Source: Pogonophryne albipinna (Eukaryota > Chordata > Actinopteri > Perciformes > Artedidraconidae). Taken from it: a stretch of DNA of 64,000 nt. The stretch covers positions 752,001 to 816,000 of the forward strand of contig JAPTMU010000036.1 in assembly GCA_028583405.1 (NCBI GenBank), read 5' to 3'. A model generated the notes under the pieces. It worked only from the letters and a program-made list of their open reading frames with translations. It made no database searches and was not told the origin of the DNA. Within the stretch, counting starts at the first letter, position 1; each line of letters begins with the position of its first letter. Positions 40,025 through 54,710 of this stretch are shown one piece after another. Both the position numbers and the translations under genes were made by a program.

Positions 40025-41028
40025 ATGTCGCAAGTTTTGAGGGAGCGTGCAATTGGCATGCTGACAGCAGGAATGTCCACCAGAGTTGTTGCCCGTGAAT
40101 TGAATGTTCATTTCTCTACCATAAGCCGTCTCCAAAGGCGTTTCAGAGAATTTGGCAGTACATCCAACCGGCCTCACAACCGCAGACCACGTGTAACCAC
40201 ACCAGCCCAGGACCTCCACATCCAGCATGTTCACCTCCAAGATCGTCTGAGACCAGCCACTCGGACAGCTGCTGCAACAATCGGTTTGCATAACCAAATA
40301 ATTTCTGCACAAACTGTCAGAAACCGTCTCAGGGAAGCTCATCTGCTTGCTCGTCGTCCTCATCGGGGTCTCGACCTGACTCCGGTTCGTCGTCGTAACG
40401 ACTTGAGTGGGCAAATGCTCACATCCGATGGCGTCGGGCACGTTGGAGAGGTGTTCTCTTCACGGATGAATCCCGGTTTTCACTGTTCAGGGCAGATGGC
40501 AGACAGTGTGTGTGGCGTTGTGTGGGTGAGCGGTTTTCTGTTGTCAATGTTGTGAATCGAGTGGCCCATGGTGGTGGTGGGGTTATGGTATGGGCAGGCG
40601 TATGATATGGACGACGAACACAGGTGCATTTTATTGATGGCATTGTGAATGCACAGAGATACCGTGATGAGATCCTGAGGCCCATTGTTGTGCCATTCAT
40701 CCACGACCATCACCTCATGTTGCAGCATGATAATGCACGGCCCCATGCTGCAAGGATCTGTACACAATTCCTGGAGGCTGAAAACATCCCAGTTCTTGCA
40801 TGGCCAGCATACTCACCGGACATGTCACCCATTGAGCATGTTTGGGATGCTCTGGATCGGCGTATACGACAGCGTGTTCCAGTTCCTGCCAATATCCAGC
40901 AACTTCGCACAGCCATTGAAGAGGAGTGGACCAACATTCCACAGGCCACAATCAACAACCTGATCAACTCTATGCGAAGGAGATGTGTTGCACTGCGTGA
41001 GGCAAATGGTGGTCACACCAGATACTGA
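40025..41028 (+). pseudogene. Tc1-like transposase, one frameshift and one stop
   Basis: ATG at 40025 (MSQVLRERAIGMLTAGMSTR). Residues 1-110 form two helix-turn-helix DNA-binding units with an RRPRVT-like hook between them. A one-base loss near 40398 (NDLSG for a RLEWANAH-type frame) breaks the gene. In the restored frame LFTDESRF gives the first catalytic Asp, LQHDNARPH the second and SPIEHVWD the Glu, so the D-D-34-E-type triad is intact. A TGA replaces a sense codon near 40607 (WAGV-stop). The gene ends GGHTRY-TGA at 41028. The enzyme would cut and rejoin DNA at TA sites in the nucleus. This copy is dead but recent enough to be readable throughout. Confidence 0.93.
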
Positions 41029-41350
41029 CTGGTTTTCGGACCCCCCAGGACCCCCCCAATAAAGCAAAACTGCACGTTTCAGAGTGACCTTTTATTGTGG
41101 CCAGCCTAAGGCACACCTGTGCAATAATCATGCTGTCTAATCAGCATCTTGATATGCCACACCTGTGAGGTGGGATGGATTATCTCGGCAAAGGAGAAGT
41201 GCTCACTATCACAGATTTTTTCAGATTTGTGAACAATATTTGAGAGAAATGGTTATTTTGTGTATATAGAAAATGTTTTAGATCTTTGAGTTCATCTCAT
41301 GAAAAATGGGAGCAAAAACAAGTGTTGCATTTATATTTTTGTTCTGTGTA

Positions 41351-43403
41351 TACACATACATTTCTCCTCAATCTAATTTAGGAGATGCATCAGTCAGCTC
41401 TTTTCAATAAAATCTGATAATCCCACTTTACATCATACCTGTCTAGTGCCTAATGACAGATATGCAATGTCGGCCAGTACCTGGAGGAAAGTAGTGCAGC
41501 ATTTAGCATCCATTAAGGTCCTTTGACTTTAATTTCTCCTCCACTTTCAACTTTGTCCCTGGAATACAATAACAATAAAAAACATATGCTGGTAAGTATG
41601 GACACCACACACACACCGACACCAACACAATCTGACTCACAAGGAGCAATTATATATCTTAAAAAGCACCATATGAGTGTGTGATCTTAGACAAAAAAAT
41701 ATTGAGCTAAAATTACTCCAATCAACTGTCCGGAGGCAACTGCACCTCAAAGTGTTCAAAAGTGAATGTGTGCGTCTCTGAATGAGCTTGATTGTAGTTT
41801 TGTGTGGGTGTCTGTGATTACCCTCACAATGTCATGTGTAATTATGGTAATTAGCTAATTACAGGATCAAGATTACCATTCCACACACAGCTGTTGAGGA
41901 TAAAAGATAGGAACACACTCATATAAGACCATGGACCAAATTGAGGGGTTATTGGATTGAAGTGCAATATATAAATGCAAATGCCAATGTCTATCTTCTA
42001 ATGTCCCAATGAATATGAGGTAGTGGGTTGGAACCATCCATACACAGTGTATAAATCAGCGCCTAACGAGCCCTTACGAGCCTTAACAATCCTATAAGCC
42101 CTTGATTAGAGGTTGATTATCAGGACGGTGGGCCAATGCAAACGGCTGTTTTCTACTAGCCTTTGGCATTTTGTGTGGAACAGAGGTCGGAAAAGTGTGT
42201 GCACTTAAGAAAGGGAAGGGAGTCACGTGAATTTGTATGATTTTTTGCATGAGATCCTGTGTGCATGTGTTTGTGTGTGTATGTAGGAGGGTTGCACTTG
42301 TGTGTGTGCCTTCAGGGACGAGGTGCAGACTCTGGGTGAAAATGTGTTTCCAATCCACCAGGCTTTGAGTAGGAAACAAAAGGGGTATTGCAGTCACCCG
42401 TGAAGCAAAACAGACACTTTCTCTCTCCCTGCTTCTCCACCTTGCTGCTATACTAAGCATTGTCTGAGATTAGGGTGCACAGGTTCAATAAGTCCAGTCA
42501 GTCAGTATGTTAATGGCTAGCAGAACCAAAAAAATATGAATTCACTAACAGTCACTAATATATATATTATTTCTTTAATGGGTAATAGCCCTATTGCAGA
42601 CCTTCCTCTTGGATCTATTTCAAAGGCGCTGCACGGCCATACAAACTGGTTTGCAAGGGTTTTTGATTTGGAAATAAGGCTCCTAAAGCAGTTAGAGAAG
42701 AAGCTGCAATAGCATCAGTTATATAATCCTTTCTGCATTGGTGGAAGGGCAAAGAATGGCGCTTTTGAATGACAGATTGTTCTTCCAATAACATGCCAAG
42801 TATTTTTCAAAGGGACCTCCCTTACACAAACAGTTTCTCATATTGTATTGTGTAAACAAACCATTTAGCATCAGTTAGAAATGAAGGCCTGCAACAACAC
42901 AAATGGATAAAAAACAAAGCTCTCATTTAATACACACCAAATCCTTTGGCAATAATATAACCAAGAACATGATTTGTTCTGCCATAACGTTTAATAAAGG
43001 ATTGGAAACTTGGAAAGTGCTTTTTTATCCAAGCAGATAGAGCTTTGCAGGGTGAGGTTGACAGAGTATCAGCTCATCAACCAATTTAAAGGTCAACCCA
43101 TGTGTTTCGACAGACAGGATCTGAAAAGATAAGATCTGGAGCACGTTAGAGTTATAGTTAGTGCTTTTAATAAGGCTCAGCAAACACTATTTGGACATAA
43201 AGCACTACCAGTAAGGAGAGGCAGTGTTGGTGAAGTCATAAACAATGCCTCTGTCAAGCTTATATCTGTTTGCCCACATATAGCAAATGCCATATTGCCA
43301 TGGCAGTTATACATGTATATCATAAAAAGTGTGTATGTCATTAAACAAAAATAAAACACACCATAGATTGTTTTCTTAAAAAATGTATATAAAACAATAT
43401 AAA
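41351..43403. other. No gene recognised
   Basis: AT-rich, apparently single-copy sequence. Short TG-rich stretch near 42265-42310. No supported exon. Confidence 0.5.
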
Positions 43404-44010
43404 TTAAAGCTGCAAGCAGCGATGATCGGGCCCTCGCACATCCACGCACTTCGGGATACTTCCAGGATCGCTTTAAACGCAGCAGTGAATTGCCATGACC
43501 GCTGGAGACAGACTGCAAAGGATAAACAAATACATATTTCCTGGAGTGTGATGCGCGTAAAATGACATGTTGCAAATCTAGCAGCGCCTCCAGAGAACCC
43601 AATCTTAAAATACTGTTGTGTTATGCCTACCAGGTGAGGACCACACATTGTAATTGTCATGTAAATTAGATGTCTGTCACATACTTTAAGGCTGACTTCC
43701 TGTTAACAGCAGGTGGCGCTATCACTAGGGCTCATACTTGACCTGTAAAAGTTATCAGGCAGGGAATCTAATCGCATGCAAAAAATGCGGGGTTGGTTTG
43801 AGATTGTGTGGCCAGGTTACAAGAAATTCCAGTGTCATGGCAAGGATCTTAAAGTGGCCACCAAGATACAGCCAGGGCTTTCCATGTTATAGAAAGCTTT
43901 TGCTAACTTTTGATCTTTATGGTCTAGGAAGACACAGATCAAATGTGAAATCGATTGGATTCAATTTGTTGGAGGAGTTTAAGTATGAAGCCTGAAATGT
44001 CCAAAAATAC
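43404..44010 (+). repeat. Teleost dispersed repeat of the AAGCTGCAAGCAGCGATG type
   Basis: The opening AAAGCTGCAAGCAGCGATGA followed by CGGGCCCTCGCAC is familiar from many fish genomes. Contains AGCAGGTGGCGCTATCACTA near 43710. End uncertain, class unknown. Confidence 0.55.
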
Positions 44011-45010
44011 AACAAAAAATACTCTGCCTCGCAGATTTGTTTAAAATGTCCCCTCCGGGCTATTCACTTCATTCAATTCAAATGTATTCGATAACACCAT
44101 ATTGTTTAGTTGCAATGCCGAGGGGTAAATCAAAACAAAAAGCTGCAAAATTAACTTAACAAATAAACTGAGATATCAATGTATCCGTGCATACAACTAA
44201 AGCATCTATGCATACAAATAAGAATACTGCTCGAATTTATGAATTGAGAGATAAGTATGTTCTTTATTTTGTATTTAAAGAAACAGTGTTGAAGCAAGTC
44301 TAAGATCAGCAGGCCAATTGTTCACTTCTTAACTGCTTACTGCTTAAATACTCAAAGCCATTTCTCTGGAACTAAAAAGTGCTCTGCATGTGCAAATTGA
44401 GGATCACATACCTTCTGCCCCGAAAAGACAGCAGATGCATTTACATAATGAAATGCCATCTCATACTCAAGCCTTGAGGTTTAGTGCAGCAATCTTGTTA
44501 TTTTGGCTACTTATAATGCAACTGTTACTATACCAAAATGGCATTGTAACCACAGTTGGATTAAATAAAAAGGCCCACATACTTATTTAAAATGTATAGC
44601 TTAACTGAGGTCCATAAACTAGTTTTCATGGGGGTAAATCCTGAAACAACCCAATGTTTCTTCTGTTTGATTTCAATTAGTGCACTAGTTCTTGTTTTCT
44701 ACAATTAAATATATTTTGTTCGATGATTTTCTCTAATTATCAACAGCTCTTGAACAACCTGTGTGAAATTACTGAGTCAATGTGGTGTTTGTGATAGAAG
44801 CAAGAGAAATGTGCATTAGTGAACAGAGAGCGTATACCAAATGAAGTCCATCTGTAGGAGTAATCCTGTTATCAACAATATACCACATTAATAAACAGAG
44901 CACAATTCTGCTCTGTTGAATTTAACCCTTTACCTAGAAGTTCCCAATTATCTTTTAATTAAACCTACAGACATTTAGCAGCAGTTGTGTTTTACTTCCT
45001 TTGAAATAGG
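44011..45010. other. No gene recognised
   Basis: AT-rich sequence with only short unsupported ORFs. Confidence 0.45.
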
Positions 45011-45205
45011 GCTGGAGTATCTCTGTAGGGACTTTGTAACCTGATAGTCGCCTACTGGATGGTAGGTTCAAGTCCCTATGTCACCTGTATCCCAATGCAT
45101 GTGTGCATTTGTACTTTGTGTAGGCTATGTACTGTGTGTAAAAAATTATAAACAGAGTGGAGAACTGAATTTCCTCCTGGGGATCAATAAAGGTTAATAT
45201 CATAA
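45011..45205 (+). mobile_element. tRNA-headed SINE, degenerate
   Basis: A B-box-like GGTTCAAGTCCC near 45065 follows GATAGTCGCCTACTGG. It ends GGGGATCAATAAAGG, a frequent fish SINE tail. No clear flanking duplication. Confidence 0.55.
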
Positions 45206-46094
45206 TAAGGTCATCTTTTTAAATCATCTTAATCTTAAATATCAGTGGAAAATACACCACTTAATAGGCAAATGTGCACCAACATTGTGTCATCCATCGG
45301 CCCAATTTATTTTGTGTTGTGTCCAAACTGAACTTTGGACAATATTGTCCTTAAAACAAAAAAAGTTGATTAACCTCTTGATCTACTTGTAAAAGTTATT
45401 AGTCATTTATTGGTTATTTCATCTTAATTTGGCTATCCAATTTCAAAGGCATTCAGTTCCACATCTTGCTTATGCTTATCATGTATTTACCTCTCAAAAA
45501 AGATTCTGAAGGCTGAAAGATAATGGTGTCGATCCTTTCCATGAATCAATTACGTCTCTGAAATGATTGACCCGCCTGCAATCAGACTTACTCTGGATAA
45601 TCATAGTATTGAAATGTTCTATTGTGTTTTATGTTCCACTGAATGTTCTGCCAGGCACTGTCAGGTCGAGTATTTTTCTTGATGAGCACTTGACAAGGTG
45701 CTGTATCTATATGTACAAAAGTGGTGGGGCACAAAAAACGTAGATGTCTATATATAAGCTGCAGTGAGGTTCATGGCTGGCGAGGCACTGGCACTGACTC
45801 TTCAGGTTAACAAATATTATATTTTGACCTAAATCCAAATATAATATTATTTTCAAAAGCCTTTAGTCTGATGCTTCAATTAATTTTAAACAGACAGTTC
45901 AACAGAAGGATACCCAAAAAAATGTAATTTTATCATTTAAATATTGAATTGTTCTCTCTTAGTAAGATCCCATTTTCAATAAAATTGTGGCTTGAAGATT
46001 AAGTGCATTTGCCTATCCTTCTGGACAAAAATCTCTATTACTTTTTTGTAAAAGTCCTTCTTGTAGTTTCAAAAGTCGAATCATAAATCTAAAT
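45206..46094. other. No gene recognised
   Basis: AT-rich sequence. No supported feature. Confidence 0.45.
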
Positions 46095-46290
46095 GATGGA
46101 TTTATGATTAGAAAATGATAAAAGCAAACATGTGGATATTATCCAGCTGAACAAAACGTACATTTATCTAACAGCTACGTTTCCCACAGATCTTATTTGG
46201 AGATATTTTCTAAAATCCTATGGAGAAATCTCATTGCTTTTTTGTGGAGGGAAGCCATGCGCAGCTTACTTCCTGGTTTTAGGACGCGTC
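46095..46290 (+). repeat. Dispersed repeat, copy 2 of 3 (THAP-gene-associated family)
   Basis: Same-strand match to 675-879, including ATTTATGATT, ACATGTGGATATTATCC, AAATCCTATGGAGAAAT and GGTTTTAGGACGCGTC. Copy 3 is at 60829-60985. Confidence 0.75.
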
Positions 46291-46699
46291 TCTCTCCTCC
46301 TCTTCACCTGCTCTTCACACACCACACTTTTCGCGGCACACGTACTTACAGCCAATCAGCTCTGAATTATGTGAGATGATGTCGGTGGGGATGGTAGCAC
46401 TATGCCCCTATGGTCATTATTTATTGCCACACACATTAAATAGGAAAATACTCTGAGCATGCGCAGTGTAGTTTTTACAGTCACCGTTCACTTAGACAGT
46501 GAGAGGGAGGGGCAGGATCGGGTTTTGTCCCACATGGCTCTAAACAGCTCAATAGGCACACACTGTAGACACTAATTAGAAGAACACATACTAAAACAGC
46601 AATGTACAGACGAATCAGATGATTAAACATGATCTTAAAATATATTTTAGATATATTTTAATTTATTTTTTGCATTTTGTTGTAATCATTATTTTAATA

Positions 46700-46761
46700 C
46701 TTTCTGCTGACACTAGGTGGAGCTGTGCCCCACCTGCCCCTAATGACCAGTCGCCACTGGA
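46700..46761 (-). mobile_element. hAT-like terminus of the CAGTGGCG family
   Basis: The reverse complement begins CCAGTGGCGACTGGTCATTA then GGGGC, paralleling CCAGTGGCGGCCGGCCCATA at 60143. Opposite end not found. Confidence 0.5.
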
Positions 46762-47773
46762 AAACCTACCTGAGTTGTTGATCTAAATATAGGATCCCAA
46801 ACATCCTAGTGGTATCCCTTATCACTGCCACTGAGCCAACATTTCTATTTGTACACAGGAAACAAAACACTATCTTTTAGTATGGTGTTTTTCACCAACC
46901 AACCCTTTCAATCCTGTTGCCATTTGTGTCCACTACCCGGGTTAAGTCTGGTTTCTCCTGCCTTGATGTTTCTTTTTTTCCCTGCTCCAATGCACAACCT
47001 CACCTATTATCTCTGTGTTGACATTTCAACTCCTACAATTTGTAGCCACATTCAACTTACAGTCTTATCTCATAGGGTGGACAAGCTAAATTGATATTGT
47101 GGGCTGCTTAGGTGCCCCATTAAATGTTTCTTGATAATGAGATATCACATCCACACAATTTACCGTGCAGTTACATTGTAAAGAGCAGTGCATGGAAAAG
47201 GTCATAGGACAACAATGAAAAGGTGTAAAGGTCATAATATCCGTGTATTTTCTTTGTTATCATGCAGTCTGATATAATAGGTAACCTTACATGGCACACT
47301 GGACGAAATCTGTGTTCAAGATGCACCAATAGTGTGGGAAAAAAAGGTCTCGAAAGACAGAAAAGATGTCTAAATTCATGTACAAAAAAGTTTAAAAGCA
47401 AGAAGCCCTAATTCCTCCGTTATCCAGTAAAGCCTTATCTTATTGTTCTTAGCAAAAAAGAACAGTTAGTCCCTTTTATTTCTCAAGACAGAATATGTTG
47501 TGGGCTTTGCGATGCCCTTCAGAGCATCACTGTGCTATAAAGCTGTTATTTGATTATTGGCAGGCCACCTGTTCACTGAACAAGTCTCTACAATCTTTTC
47601 TGACCTCTACCTGCAATGCATTTAGTCATCGGTACCACTTCTGTGCAGATGTGTTTTGTTTATTTTGATCAAGCCCCTCATGACACTGCAGAATAGTTAT
47701 TTGGAAATGGGTCTGTCTGCCGCCACTGATTCTAAATTAACTAGCCTAATGAGTGTTTACTAAGGAGTCGGAC
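46762..47773. other. No gene recognised
   Basis: Single-copy-looking sequence. No exon or element boundary that I can support. Confidence 0.45.
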
Positions 47774-47995
47774 TAGGGATGGGTATCGAGAACCGGTACT
47801 AAGTCAGTACCGGTACCTGGTTGGACGGTATTGGTATACCGTTAAGCCGCTGGACAAACGGTGCTGCTATCGGTGCTGCTATCGGTATATGAATTACCCT
47901 CATCCCGTGTGACGTATCCGGTTTGAGTACCACTCTGATTGGTCACTGTGAATGCCACTCGTCATCTCTCCTAACAGCGCTCTTATTATTGTGAG

Positions 47996-48175
47996 CAGGG
48001 GCGGACTGGCAATCGGGACGTTACTGAAGTGGGCCGGTCGGACGATGTGGGCCGGTCGGAGAAGTCACTAGCACAACCCCCTCCCCGTTGACAATTTACT
48101 AGCGGTAATTACTTGCGGTACCGAAGTGGGCCGGTCGAGAGTCCCGGGCTGATTTGTAGTCCCAGTCCGCCCCTG
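47996..48175. mobile_element. Small hAT MITE, 180 bp, 8-bp target duplication
   Basis: Ends CAGGGGCGGACTGGC and CAGTCCGCCCCTG. ATTGTGAG at 47988-47995 and 48176-48183. Contains GTGGGCCGGTCG three times. Ends related to 22731-23933. Confidence 0.92.
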
Positions 48176-48224
48176 ATTGTGAGACTCCCGGGGGCAGACC
48201 ATAGGGGCAGACGCAACATCTTGC

Positions 48225-48610
48225 TAGAAACAGCGTCTCAAGGCTTCTTAACATTTAACAACCTATTAATGATGCATACCCACTTAACGAGAAACACTCA
48301 GCTAACTGACGACATTAACCATTTTACCTACACGGAACAGAAGTCCAACACCAAGAGTCTAAATCAACACTTAGCAAAATGGGCTAACAGGGCTAACGGC
48401 TACTTTAGCACATAACTGGCAATCTTTTCTACGTAATTTTATCATAAAAACGGTTAGTCCAATGTCTCTGTGTAACTTTAAAATGATTACTGATAATCCA
48501 TCATTACAATTATAAATAATAAACGCAATAACAGGATTATAATGGTTAGCCGACCGGAGCTTCCGGTTTAGGAGGTGCGCACGCAGCGTCTCGTTTTAAC
48601 TGAACAGTGG
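48225..48610. repeat. Divergent repeat, related to 32650-33240
   Basis: Shares ordered blocks with 32636-33250 (AACCTATTAATG, CTCAGCTAACTGACGA). Class unknown. Confidence 0.6.
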
Positions 48611-48933
48611 CGAGCTGTCAGGGCCCTCTAGGCCTAAGATATTCTAAAAAATTATATTTGAAAACATTAAAAAAAATATTTTTAAAAAATATTATTTTTT
48701 AGTTATATTTTTCATTATTTTTACCAAAAATAACTTGATTTAACTGTATTTAAAATAACATTTCCAAAGAAATAAATCCTTTGAATCTGCCTGTTCAGTT
48801 TCTGTTGGAATGTGAAGGGTTAAATGCTGTCTCTGCGAGTTATGTGGAGACGGGAGAGCTTGTTGGTCCCTCTGTACCAGGGGTGCCCACACATTTTCAG
48901 CTTGGGAGCTACTTTTAAAATGACCAAGTCTAA

Positions 48934-49677
48934 TGGCGCGTTTCCACTGCAGCGGGTAGCTCGCTTTAAGCGTGCCGAGCCGTGCGGGGCCCGTTTTTGG
49001 TTGCGCTTCCACTTGGCCTAGTTTTGGCCCGGGGCTACTTTTTCACCTTTTTTCTGGCCCGACTAAATCGTGGTTCTAGGGCCAGGAACAACCAGGCTGA
49101 GTCGGGCTGAGTATGCTAAACTAGAGAGAGAATCGCTGGCAAGGGGGCTACGACTACAACAAGATGAACATATTTGACCGTGATTTAATTGTAATACACC
49201 TTTCAAAATGATGCCGAAGTAACAACATACTGATACCGGTTAGTAAAAACCATGAATTAATGCTTTGACAGACGGCAGGCGAAAAACCCTTTTAAAATGC
49301 GTGTTTTCTAAATGGAGCTTGGCTAAGCTAACGTTATATATGCTCCGACCGTCCACACTCACAACAACGGCCTATACAGACATAAATAAACCAGCGACTG
49401 TATTCGCCATGACACAGGCAGTCTGTGGTTTGTACTTGTTTAACTTTTGTCTAGTTTCTGAACAGATATGAAGAGCTGTGAGCTCTGAGTGCTAAGAGCT
49501 AACGGCTGTGTTGTTTTTTGGGGCACTCATTGAAGATGACGTCACGGCTCCGCCTACACTGCGTTACTATAGTAACTACCCCAGTTCCTAAACTGTAATG
49601 GAAGCACTGCATTAAAGTGAGCCGGGCCTAAAAACGCCCAACCAAACCGAGCGAGGCCTGCAGTGGAAACGCGCCAA
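48934..49677. mobile_element. MITE with GGCGCGTTTCCACTGCAG inverted ends
   Basis: Left TGGCGCGTTTCCACTGCAG and right CTGCAGTGGAAACGCGCCA are perfect inverted repeats about 744 bp apart. Flanks show no clear target duplication. Contains CRE-like TGACGTCA near 49537. Confidence 0.8.
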
Positions 49678-49742
49678 AAGTGATCTACCTACAGGGCCGC
49701 CGCTGCCCACAGTCATGTGGTGAGGCCCTGTGTGTCGCAAGC

Positions 49743-49765
49743 GGGGGGGGGGGGGGGGGGGGGGG
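49743..49765 (+). repeat. G23 homopolymer
   Basis: Uninterrupted G tract between the MITE and solo LTR, within the hAT. Confidence 0.95.
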
Positions 49766-50058
49766 TGCTAGTGGACTGCGAGCACCGGAACCTCGAAGCG
49801 GCGGAGAAACTGTGGCGCGCTTACACTTAATGTGCTGCATTTGCGCTTCAGATGAGGAGGTGAGGCCCCCCTTATACCCTTTCTTCAGTATATAATTGTA
49901 TAAATTGGAAGGCTAGGCAATCAGCTCGCCGGTGATTTGCAGTGGTTGACCGCGAATACGTGGTGAACTGCGTGTTAGAACATATGAGATTTCAGACTGG
50001 CTTACCTGTACGGCAATCAAGTGGCAAATGCCATAATAAGGATGGATGATAGGCTAAC

Positions 50059-50509
50059 TGTCAGGATTTTGGTGTTATGTCACGGTTTTAGTGTTATGTG
50101 TCTGATAATGGGTTTTGTTTTGCTGTTCTTTTCTCCCTGTTTCATGTTTTCTTCCTTTCTTGTCTGGTCCTTTTCCCTGTCGTTAGTTTCTCTGGTGTGT
50201 CTGATTGTGTTCATCTGTTGCCCTTGTGTTTCTCCTTCCCTGCCCGGCTGTTTCTCGTCTCGTGATTACCCCTCCCTGTATTTAGTCTTGTCTCTTCCTG
50301 TGTTCCCCGTCGGTTCATTGTTTGTTTTTCCTGTCTCCCTCCATGTTGGTCACGGTCAGTCCTTCGGTATGTTTTTTCCTTGTGCTTTCGTTTTGTTTCA
50401 TGTCATGTTTTTTTGTCATCAGCTTTTGTAATAAAACTCGCTTTTGTTTATATACCTTTACCCTTTTTGTAGTCTGCTTTTGGGTCCTACCTTTTCCGCA
50501 ATCCGTACA
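50059..50509 (+). mobile_element. Solo LTR of the gypsy-like family at 34445-39563
   Basis: Starts TGTCAGGATTTTGG. Contains GTATTTAGTCTTGTC, TAATAAAACTCGC and TTTTGGGTCC and ends ATCCGTACA. The same blocks occur in the LTR pieces at 34445 and 36208. No exact target copy. Confidence 0.75.
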
Positions 50510-51161
50510 GTGATCTTTTTTTTTTTCAATGTCATGCGATCTACCCACACTACCTTCGACGTACTGGGCACCCCTGCTCTGTACATTCACAGAGGGCCCT
50601 CTATAGTAGAGGTTGGTTTATCACAGGCGTTTATTAGCTCCAAACAAAGTATACACTCCAACGTTGCCCGTGTGGGAACCTTCACAGGTCATTTGGCGAC
50701 CTTCCAGGATCCCGCCTACTGCAAAAACAGACCAGAACCAGGTTACGACATGCTTTTATTCCGGCACTGATTACCTGATTCCGATCAGCTGTCTGGCCTC
50801 CGGTTGAGCCACTCCCTTCACTCCAGCAGCCGGCGCCCTAACCACACCCCGCTGCCACAAAGACATGGTCATGTTTACATGGATTTATTAACTGCCCCTA
50901 ATTACCGCCACCCTTCCAGAGACACACTGTCAAACACACTCATACCTGCTTGGTCTGACATTGAAAAGGTTACATTAAATAATAAATACAAATAAATTAC
51001 AATAAAATGACTGTTGTTTAATCTTCACATCTTGTATTCATGTCTATAATTTTCAGCACCAAATTATTGAAAAGTACCGATAAGAGTATAGAAAAATACC
51101 GGTATTGATAAGCAGTATTGGTATCGATAAAATCCTAACGATACCCATCCCTACTAAGGAC

Positions 51162-52018
51162 ACACCATTCTTTATGGATGCAGAAGCAGTGCATGCAGAT
51201 GGAGGATCAAAAGTGACAGGTAGAAAGGAAAATATAGGCAGATGTAGACAGATTAATGGCCCACAACACAGGTTCAGGATGAGCAACCAAAACACCTATG
51301 ACTGACTGTGTCTAACATAATTTGACAGCTCAACAGGGGAAATCATGACAGACACAATGCAAATGAATGATCAGCTACTCCACAGAGATGGGAGGCTAAT
51401 TCACATGTGTGCACTCACAAACCTGAGCACTATACAAAGCCCTGACATGGCAGGGAGATAATTGGTAATGATGCTTCAGTAATGTGACTATAATAATACT
51501 AAAGCTGCCTCACTTCTCATAAACACACACACACACACACACAATGCAGAAGACATTAAAATGACATGACACTCTCGATAACAGAGCTGGCAGCAATAGC
51601 TCTGTAGTTACATTGCCATAGCAGTTATTGCAAGATCCATGCAGTGTTTGTGTATGTGAAGCGTGAACGTGACTTCATGCATGTCTAGTTTGGTGTGTGT
51701 GAGGCTGTGTGTATGTGTGTATGTGGAGGACTGGGTCTTCACAATCAATTCATCCTAGTTCCAGAAACCATAACTGGAAAAGTTGCCGACAGAAAGAAAA
51801 TAAGATGTATAAAAGTATTATGCTTCAATTTGCCGTCCCGCCTCCTCCATTCCTCCAACCACCCCGCCTTTTCATCTTGAGCTTTTAGCCGTTAGAGGGG
51901 GAGGAGATGGAGAGAATAATCTATCTTCCCACTTCAGAAAATAAATGAGGGAAAACAAGCACGTTCAGTGGTTATTGTCTTTCTCACTCTCCAGTTCTCG
52001 CAATCCTATGGGCTAGTG
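51162..52018. other. No gene recognised
   Basis: Contains a short CA tract near 51527-51541. Last eight bases are the target of the next element. Confidence 0.5.
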
Positions 52019-52851
52019 CAGGGGTCTGTAACCTTTTTGACCAAAAGAGCCTTTTTGCCCCCTTTTCCACCAATTTTCTTTGTCTGGAGCCGCAAAACAT
52101 ATTTGATAGCTTATAAAGTTGTATATATTGTTACATCATAGACAAAAACTACAGATTTTTTGCATTTATTATTTATTACATTATATAAAACTGTTTACCT
52201 CTAATAATAAACAAATAACTCTTAAAAGGAGAATTTAAAAAAAATACACAGGCCTACTTTAAAATAAATCAACACAACACTTGGGGAGTCCTCTGCACAT
52301 TTGAAGAAAATGAATATAATTAAGATGGGCCCACTTTGAAATAAATAAAACATATAGCTGCACCCTAAAAAGACATAACTGATTGAATAAGGACTGAAGA
52401 TCGTCAGCTGTCTTCCTCTTCCGTGTCTTTCCTCCAATATGTAAAGGCTGCAGCACCTTTGAGAACTTCTCTCCACATGTCAAATATACCGGTAAGCCAG
52501 CATCGTTTGCTGTGAAAGCATATAACTCGCAGAATGAAACCCTCTGTGTTCCTCCGATACTTTTCTTTTCTTTGATTTATCCATAGTTCGCTCATCGAGC
52601 CGGGGGTCAGGTTATTCACCTGCAAGAAAAGGCGCTGGTGCAGGACCGTAGCAGGATGTGACGCATATTTTAGTTGACCTAATTAAAACCGTTTATTTTA
52701 ATTTTTTTATGTGTCACAGTATCACCTCAAAATACAAGGTACGAAACATTTTCAACTGTGCAACACAATAAAAAACAGTCCTTATATTTCCTTCTTATTT
52801 TTGTCTAAGCTCAAGGTAGCCAGAGTAGAGGGCTTAAAGAGCCGACCCCTG
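52019..52851. mobile_element. hAT MITE, 833 bp, 8-bp target duplication
   Basis: Ends CAGGGGTCTGTAACC and GAGCCGACCCCTG. GGCTAGTG at 52011-52018 and 52852-52859. No transposase domain recognised. Confidence 0.93.
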
Positions 52852-52859
52852 GGCTAGTG

Positions 52860-54710
<1,851 letters not shown>

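Larger units (their letters stand above)
39629..41348 (+). mobile_element. Tc1-like transposon, about 1.72 kb, long inverted ends
   Basis: Flanking TA at 39627-39628 and 41349-41350. Ends CACTGAACAAAAATATAAAT and its near complement. The inverted ends extend inward to AGGCTGGCCACAATAAAAGG (39961-39980) and its counterpart near 41085-41107. The left end is lengthened by a LINE tail (39842-39927). Confidence 0.95.
48878..50576. mobile_element. Non-autonomous hAT with nested MITE and solo LTR
   Basis: Ends CAGGGGTGCCCAC and CTGGGCACCCCTG. CTCTGTAC is duplicated at 48870-48877 and 50577-50584. Insertions: MITE 48934-49677 and LTR 50059-50509. Confidence 0.93.
47774..51153. mobile_element. hAT-like shell with three nested insertions
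   Basis: Ends TAGGGATGGGTATCG and CGATACCCATCCCTA. CTAAGGAC follows the right end (51154-51161), and CTAAGGAgtcggaC precedes the left, an imperfect target copy. Inside are a 180-bp hAT MITE, another hAT (48878-50576) and a divergent repeat. No transposase coding. Confidence 0.7.

Noticed and set aside
50021..50431. 136-residue hydrophobic ORF
   Set aside because: It reads through a solo LTR rich in T and C; not a membrane protein gene.
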